Source of the DNA: Botryllus schlosseri
Taxonomy: Eukaryota; Chordata; Ascidiacea; Stolidobranchia; Styelidae
Assembly: GCA_000444245.1 (NCBI GenBank)
Contig: ATSW01006246.1
Span: 1-21,800 of the forward strand
Direction of reading: 5' to 3'
DNA length: 21,800 nucleotides
Shown here: piece after piece, positions 12,401-18,400 of the stretch
How positions within the stretch are numbered: position 1 is the stretch's first letter
Layout of the letters: every line of letters starts with the position of its first letter
Made by a program: the position numbers and the translations under genes
Notes under the pieces: model-generated
Seen by the model: the letters and a program-made list of their open reading frames with translations, nothing else
Databases searched by the model: none
What the model was told of the DNA's origin: nothing

Positions 12401-15400
12401 TTCAGAATCGAATCACTCAGGTACTCGATTTTGCCCAGCCCTAGTTGTGGTAGCTTTTGCTTATCAGCACAATCACGCGATTTTATCCTCAGCCCATGGA
12501 CAAATGAATATAACTTTGAGCCCAATTCGTATCTGGCACTGTAATTCAAAAATACACCGGGTTGAATCCAGTTCACTCATATCTGGAGTTCGATGACAAG
12601 ACATAGTGGTATACCCAAGAATCCAAACCATTTTTTGCCATTATTCTCTAACACTTATCGCCCGAATTTAACAATTCAAATTATTCTGGGTGTAGCAATA
12701 GCCAGTACACCTCTATCAAACTAAACTGATAAAACTGTAACGCTTCGCTGCCGTAAAGCACCACGGATTTGCTAACGGCTAACGCTATGACCTGAATTTT
12801 TCTTGTTCCAACGAAAATACATCTAGAAGAGGGATTCTCAAGCACTTTTGGCAGCGTACCCTTTCGATATACGCACATGTATGGCATAACATGTAACAAA
12901 TGTGAATCCAAAGACAAAGATTTTTCTGTAAAGTACATTTTTACTTTTTGATGTCATGATATCCTTATAATAATAAAAGCCTAATAGCCCCAATAAAACG
13001 CCGCATTGAGTAAACTGGAACTTTGTTCTCGCGTGACACAAAAAAGTTTGGCAGGAAATGATCACAGTGCCAGAAAAAAAGTTGTTCGCATACCACCTTA
13101 CAGTGTTACTGCATTTGTTTCGTCATCCAGGCTACACGCTAGAGCAGGGCATGGACCGGAGCCGGACTAGATATTCAGTCGGATTTATTTTTCATTTTTG
13201 GCCGGAATCGGATTTATATTTTCACTGATACGTCCTAAGTAAGATCGGTGGCGGATCGTATTTTTTTTGATATGGTCAGGATCGCTATTGATGAGCGCGA
13301 CTGTTGTATCTACCAATTGGGCGCCAGTGGCCGCCAATACAAACCTGTGTTCAATACAAAACTGAGCTTTTATTGTCATATTTTGTGGTTGTTACAATAT
13401 TCAATAAATAATCTGAACCCGTGCCGTATAATCTACTGTTTCTGTAGTTTACTATAAAAAGTAGATTATTATTATCGGAGCTTTTCGGACAGGAGCCGGA
13501 CCCGAGAATTCAAAAAACAGAAATGGAGTCGGATCAGATAATTTGTCGATCCGTGCCGCACTATTACACGCAGAGCAGTGTCACTGTCACCCGTGGCTAT
13601 TGAATGCATATTGCTGCAAATAATCTATGCAATAATTCTCCTTCTTATTTTCAGCCACCCCTCCGGAGTTCCGTCTTGAAACCAACGTTTCCAATGTCCT
13701 AGTCGTTATAGCTCCGCAATCGTGCGTTAATACTTACTTACTGATATCTGCGCGGGTAAAACAATGCTGGCACACATGACGGTGATGCTCAACCCATACT
13801 TGATGTATCTGAATTCACAGACAAATTGCGAAGGCACTTACTCAGAGGTCACAACCACTAAGAAGTTGATAAACGACGTAACCAGCCAATTTGCAGCAAA
13901 CAATTACAGGTTGGTGAAGAAGCAGAGGGAGTCTATTTCTAAGACAAGCTCGTATAGTGTTAAATAGCAGTAGGTATAGCGGGAATGTATTAACATTTCT
14001 AAAGAACATTTGTTTAGAAAATAGCTCTGGACGAACCGCTCGAAATCTGCGACGCTAATGCCGGAGCAATTCCAGGCAACTTTCTAGATCAACGTGACAA
14101 GGCATCAAAATCCTATAATATCGAAGAATCAAACCTTCCTTACTTAACTACGTCTAAAAGTATTAAGTATTAATAACAACACATCTCTGGTGTCCTGGTT
14201 GAATAACAATCCTATTCCTCAGCCTATCCATTACTTGATAACCTTATCCCTTACAGCATCACAGTGTACGGATACTACCCGGTTTCTGGATTGAGTCCAG
14301 CAAGTACACAGCAAGTTTCATCGCCAAATGCAAGTTGCGCAGAGGCATCGCCTGGAATCGACACAACGAGTATGTTGTTGAATGGGTTTCTACACTGAAA
14401 TAAGAAGGTAGCCCAGAGGAATGTAAAGTACAGGCTGAGGTTACTCAAGTAGACATAGCGGCGATGCCATACATTTGTGCACAATTACAAATATTGAAGT
14501 AGCGACTTTCAAGACATGAGCACGTACTGGAATTGGAAGTAAAAATCGAAAGGTACTCGAGCACCTCAGGTATAGGTAGTTTGAAGAAGTCGATTTACAC
14601 GAGATGTTACAGATTTATGTTCGTTAATCGACAGAGAAGGCATTGAAAATTGCAAGATGCATTTTCATGCATGATGTGACGACATAAATATTTGGAAAAT
14701 AGTGACAATTTCAAATTTATACACTGTTACAATTATGTAGGGGAAACATTGCACAATGTACAGTTGTCATGTGAATTCCAGTGACATTAGTACTGCAAAT
14801 TTAGCTGTCGATATATTTGCTACTTGTGAAAGTCTACGGAGTAAAATGTATATAGTTGGACTCCAAAACCTGCAGAAGTAGCAGTACAAGCAGTCAAAGC
14901 ATACTTGATCACTCCATAAACGTTTAAGTACTTCGTTACTGACCACATCCGGTAGGTATTCACAGAAACGTTTTGTAATTGTAATGTATATGTTTACAGC
15001 TCGATTCCAGCCGAACGTCACGTGTGATATTGTGACCGAGAGCACATTGACCGTGAGTTACAGTGTGTCGCCTGATCTTGGATTGGATTCTACCACTGTT
15101 GAAGTGAGTATAAGACCATCGGGCAGGGTTGCATTTTAAACAAAAATCAATTTAAAACAAACATGTTTAAAACAAGGCCCTTGTTTAAAACATGTTTTTT
15201 CTTTTTTTAAGCCATGACGTCACGAATATTCATTTGTGACGACATAGTGGATTGACATTGACAATCGAAAATATAGGGTAAATATAGCTCCTTTGACGAA
15301 ATATCTGTACTTTTTCTGTTGAAGCAACTATTTTGAGGGTTCCAACCATCCCATATCGATATACGTCGGCTATATCGGGTGGTAATGGTCCGTAGGTTCA

Positions 15401-18400
15401 TACAACATGTTTTTTGGAAAGTATTTACACAATTAGGGCATAATTTTACAATTTAATTTATTTCAAAGGCCTTTGTTTAAAACACTGTTTAAAACATGTT
15501 TTAAACAAAGTGTTTTAAAACACCGTCTGTTTTAAATGCAACCCTACCATTGGCGCTGCATTACGTTTCGGTCTTCTCATTATATATCTTTTTGACAGGG
15601 ATACACTATAACAATCACACCCGCTGGGACTGGGAAATCTGTTGTGCATAATTTTTGTACAGATATGTCGGCTTCGTTCTCCGAATCAGTGCCTTTCACG
15701 GAATATTTGGTAACGGTTTTCATCAATGCAACTGATAGAGCAGATATTGACGTTTTGCCAGGATATGCGAAGTGCACAACCAAAGGTGAAGGCTTGCGAT
15801 GTGTGTGGTCAGAAAAATAAATGTCTCAGTAGCAACTGAAGTATCTCGCCTCGCAATGCCTGATGCCTGTTAACTTATTTTCTTGTCTGTCATGATGCCT
15901 TATTGGTTCTGTTATATGATTATAATTGCAAGTTGAATGTCATACACCCGTACAAAATACTACATATTTATAGACACGTGTCTCTAAAATCTTTTCTGCG
16001 ATGACTCAGTACCTGACGGTATTAAAACGAAGCACGCCTGTAAAATACATTTCACTATATTCGCATGGCCCTCATTACGATATGTACCAGGATCGTATAG
16101 GCTCCGGTATTACATTATACGCCTCTACAGGCTAAGTATGGCATAGGTGCAATCAACCATCTACGATTACAGTCTCCGCGTTACTGTATAATATCAGTGA
16201 TAATATCTTATTATCCGAACTATGTTATAGTTATAGTAGTATATCAGATAGCCTTCAATGGTTGAAGGTTATTGATATTAGATATTGGGCTCCTCGTTAC
16301 ATGATGCTGTAAAACAATCAGTTACCTCTTTTTGTTTAGTCTCAATTCAACCCAATGTGGTCTGCTCATCTACTACCAGCGATACCGCCACAGTGAGCTA
16401 CAGCGTGTCTGGGCCTGGAAACTCATCAGACATCATTCAGGTATGTCGGATTTCGATGATTATACTAAGTGAATTGGTACCACGTTGTCCTGTAATTCAT
16501 TTAAAAATCTTCGTACATCGTGAATTCGAATTTTTGTAACGTGCCCGCATTTTCAGGGTTACACTGTGCACTCCCCTGGCGGGGACATGGTCAGAAAATT
16601 TGAGGAAAACACGGCATCAATTCGCGGTCTGTCACAATGTACCGATTATACTTTCGCCATAGACGTCAACGTCCACGAAAGCTTACAGAGCAATGTCTTA
16701 CTGCGGCAAGGATCAGCGGTTTGTCGCACGTCGGAATATCGTACGTACCACGGCTTTTCGCGAAACTGGTCATTACCTATAGGTAGCATATCCACTTCTG
16801 AATCTCAGCAGAGGTTGTCAAAGTAGTGAAGAAAGATACTCAAGTAGAAGTAGAAGTAGCGTCTAAAAAATCTACCCAAGTACGAGCAGAAGTACTTTTT
16901 CAATTAGCCACCTCAAACTACTTGAAGTAGAAGTAGGTTTGCCTGACTTTAAATCTACTCAAGTAAGTAAGTAGTTTTGAAAACAGTCTTAATTCGTTCG
17001 CATGGACTGTCAAAAGCTGCAAATTGAGCTATGAGGAAGGTGCAGAGAGCTTGATCCGTATTGATGCATCCCAGGAGGTACCAATTTTCGACAGAATAAG
17101 TAATCTTTCGCATCATGGGATGCAAATTATAGTATTGATATGAAAATGCGATACTAACCCTTTGTTTACTAGAAGACTCTGTTTTAGAGAATATCATGGC
17201 ATCGCGCCCTACCCCACATTATAAGGCCCCATGTTTAGGCGAAGAGCAATACGTAGAAGTTGTATAGGATACGGTTTCATCACTTTGCGCGATTAGTATA
17301 CGTTAATAAAAATATTGTGGATCGTAAAAGTTACATTTGCTGTAGCTCTATTTTTGGAAAATAAAGGCATTACTAGACTTGCTTTTATACTTCAACATGT
17401 ATGTTCTGCAGACATAAGAACTGAAAGTAATTAAAACTCAAGGTATAATACTATAGAATGTAAACATGGAATGGCAACGACCGATTTTGCAGCTTCGTTC
17501 CGCTTCGCTGAGGCTGTATTTCACAATTGTTTTGCGTAAGCGACTGTAGGATTTCCGGCAATCCAAAAGTTATCTTCCAGAGCGCAGAATTTACTGAATC
17601 TGGTCTTGATCGATAGCTACTGTCGCTCCGATTTCGAAAATATAAATTTAAATATGATCAGGCACTGATCCACTGGGAATTCGCCCTCCAAGTCTGAAAT
17701 ATCGGCATTGTCCGAACTATCGGAGAGCCGCAACGGGTCATTGTTTTGCGATTATCTGATTGTTCTGAACAATGCACATTTCAGATGTTCAGGGAGAATT
17801 TTGTTCTAAGTCTGGAGCCTGACCATATTGTGATTTATATTTTTGGAATCAGTGCAACCGTAGCTTTCGATCAAGACCAGAATCAGTAAATTCTGCGCTC
17901 TGGAAGATAACTTTTGGATTGCCACAAATCCTACAGTCGCTTACGCAAAACAATTGTGAAATACAGCGTCAGCGAAGCGGAACGATGCTGCAAAATCGGT
18001 CGTTGCCATTCCATGTTTACATTCTATAATGATACTCCCATCGCAATTAAAAGTGAAATACAAATACCATTTCTTAAAAGCGGAAAATATATATCATGTC
18101 TTTTGTCCATAAAGCTTCAAAGGGGATCTGCTAAAACAGGTGTAACGTTAAAAAAGCTGGATTTTCCAAATTAGCAAGACACGTATAATGGGCTGCTAGA
18201 TTACGATACGATAGGTGATTGCTAGATTGCGAAACGGTAGATTCAAACGTTATGGTGTGCCATATTTACTTTCATGAAATATTTGATATGGCCGACAATG
18301 CCGTGTGAGTGGAACCAAGCAATCCGGTTCCTAAATTATATTCACTGATACTTTCGTGAAACATATTTGTCACTATATAACTACAGTGCGCGAAGCGCAA

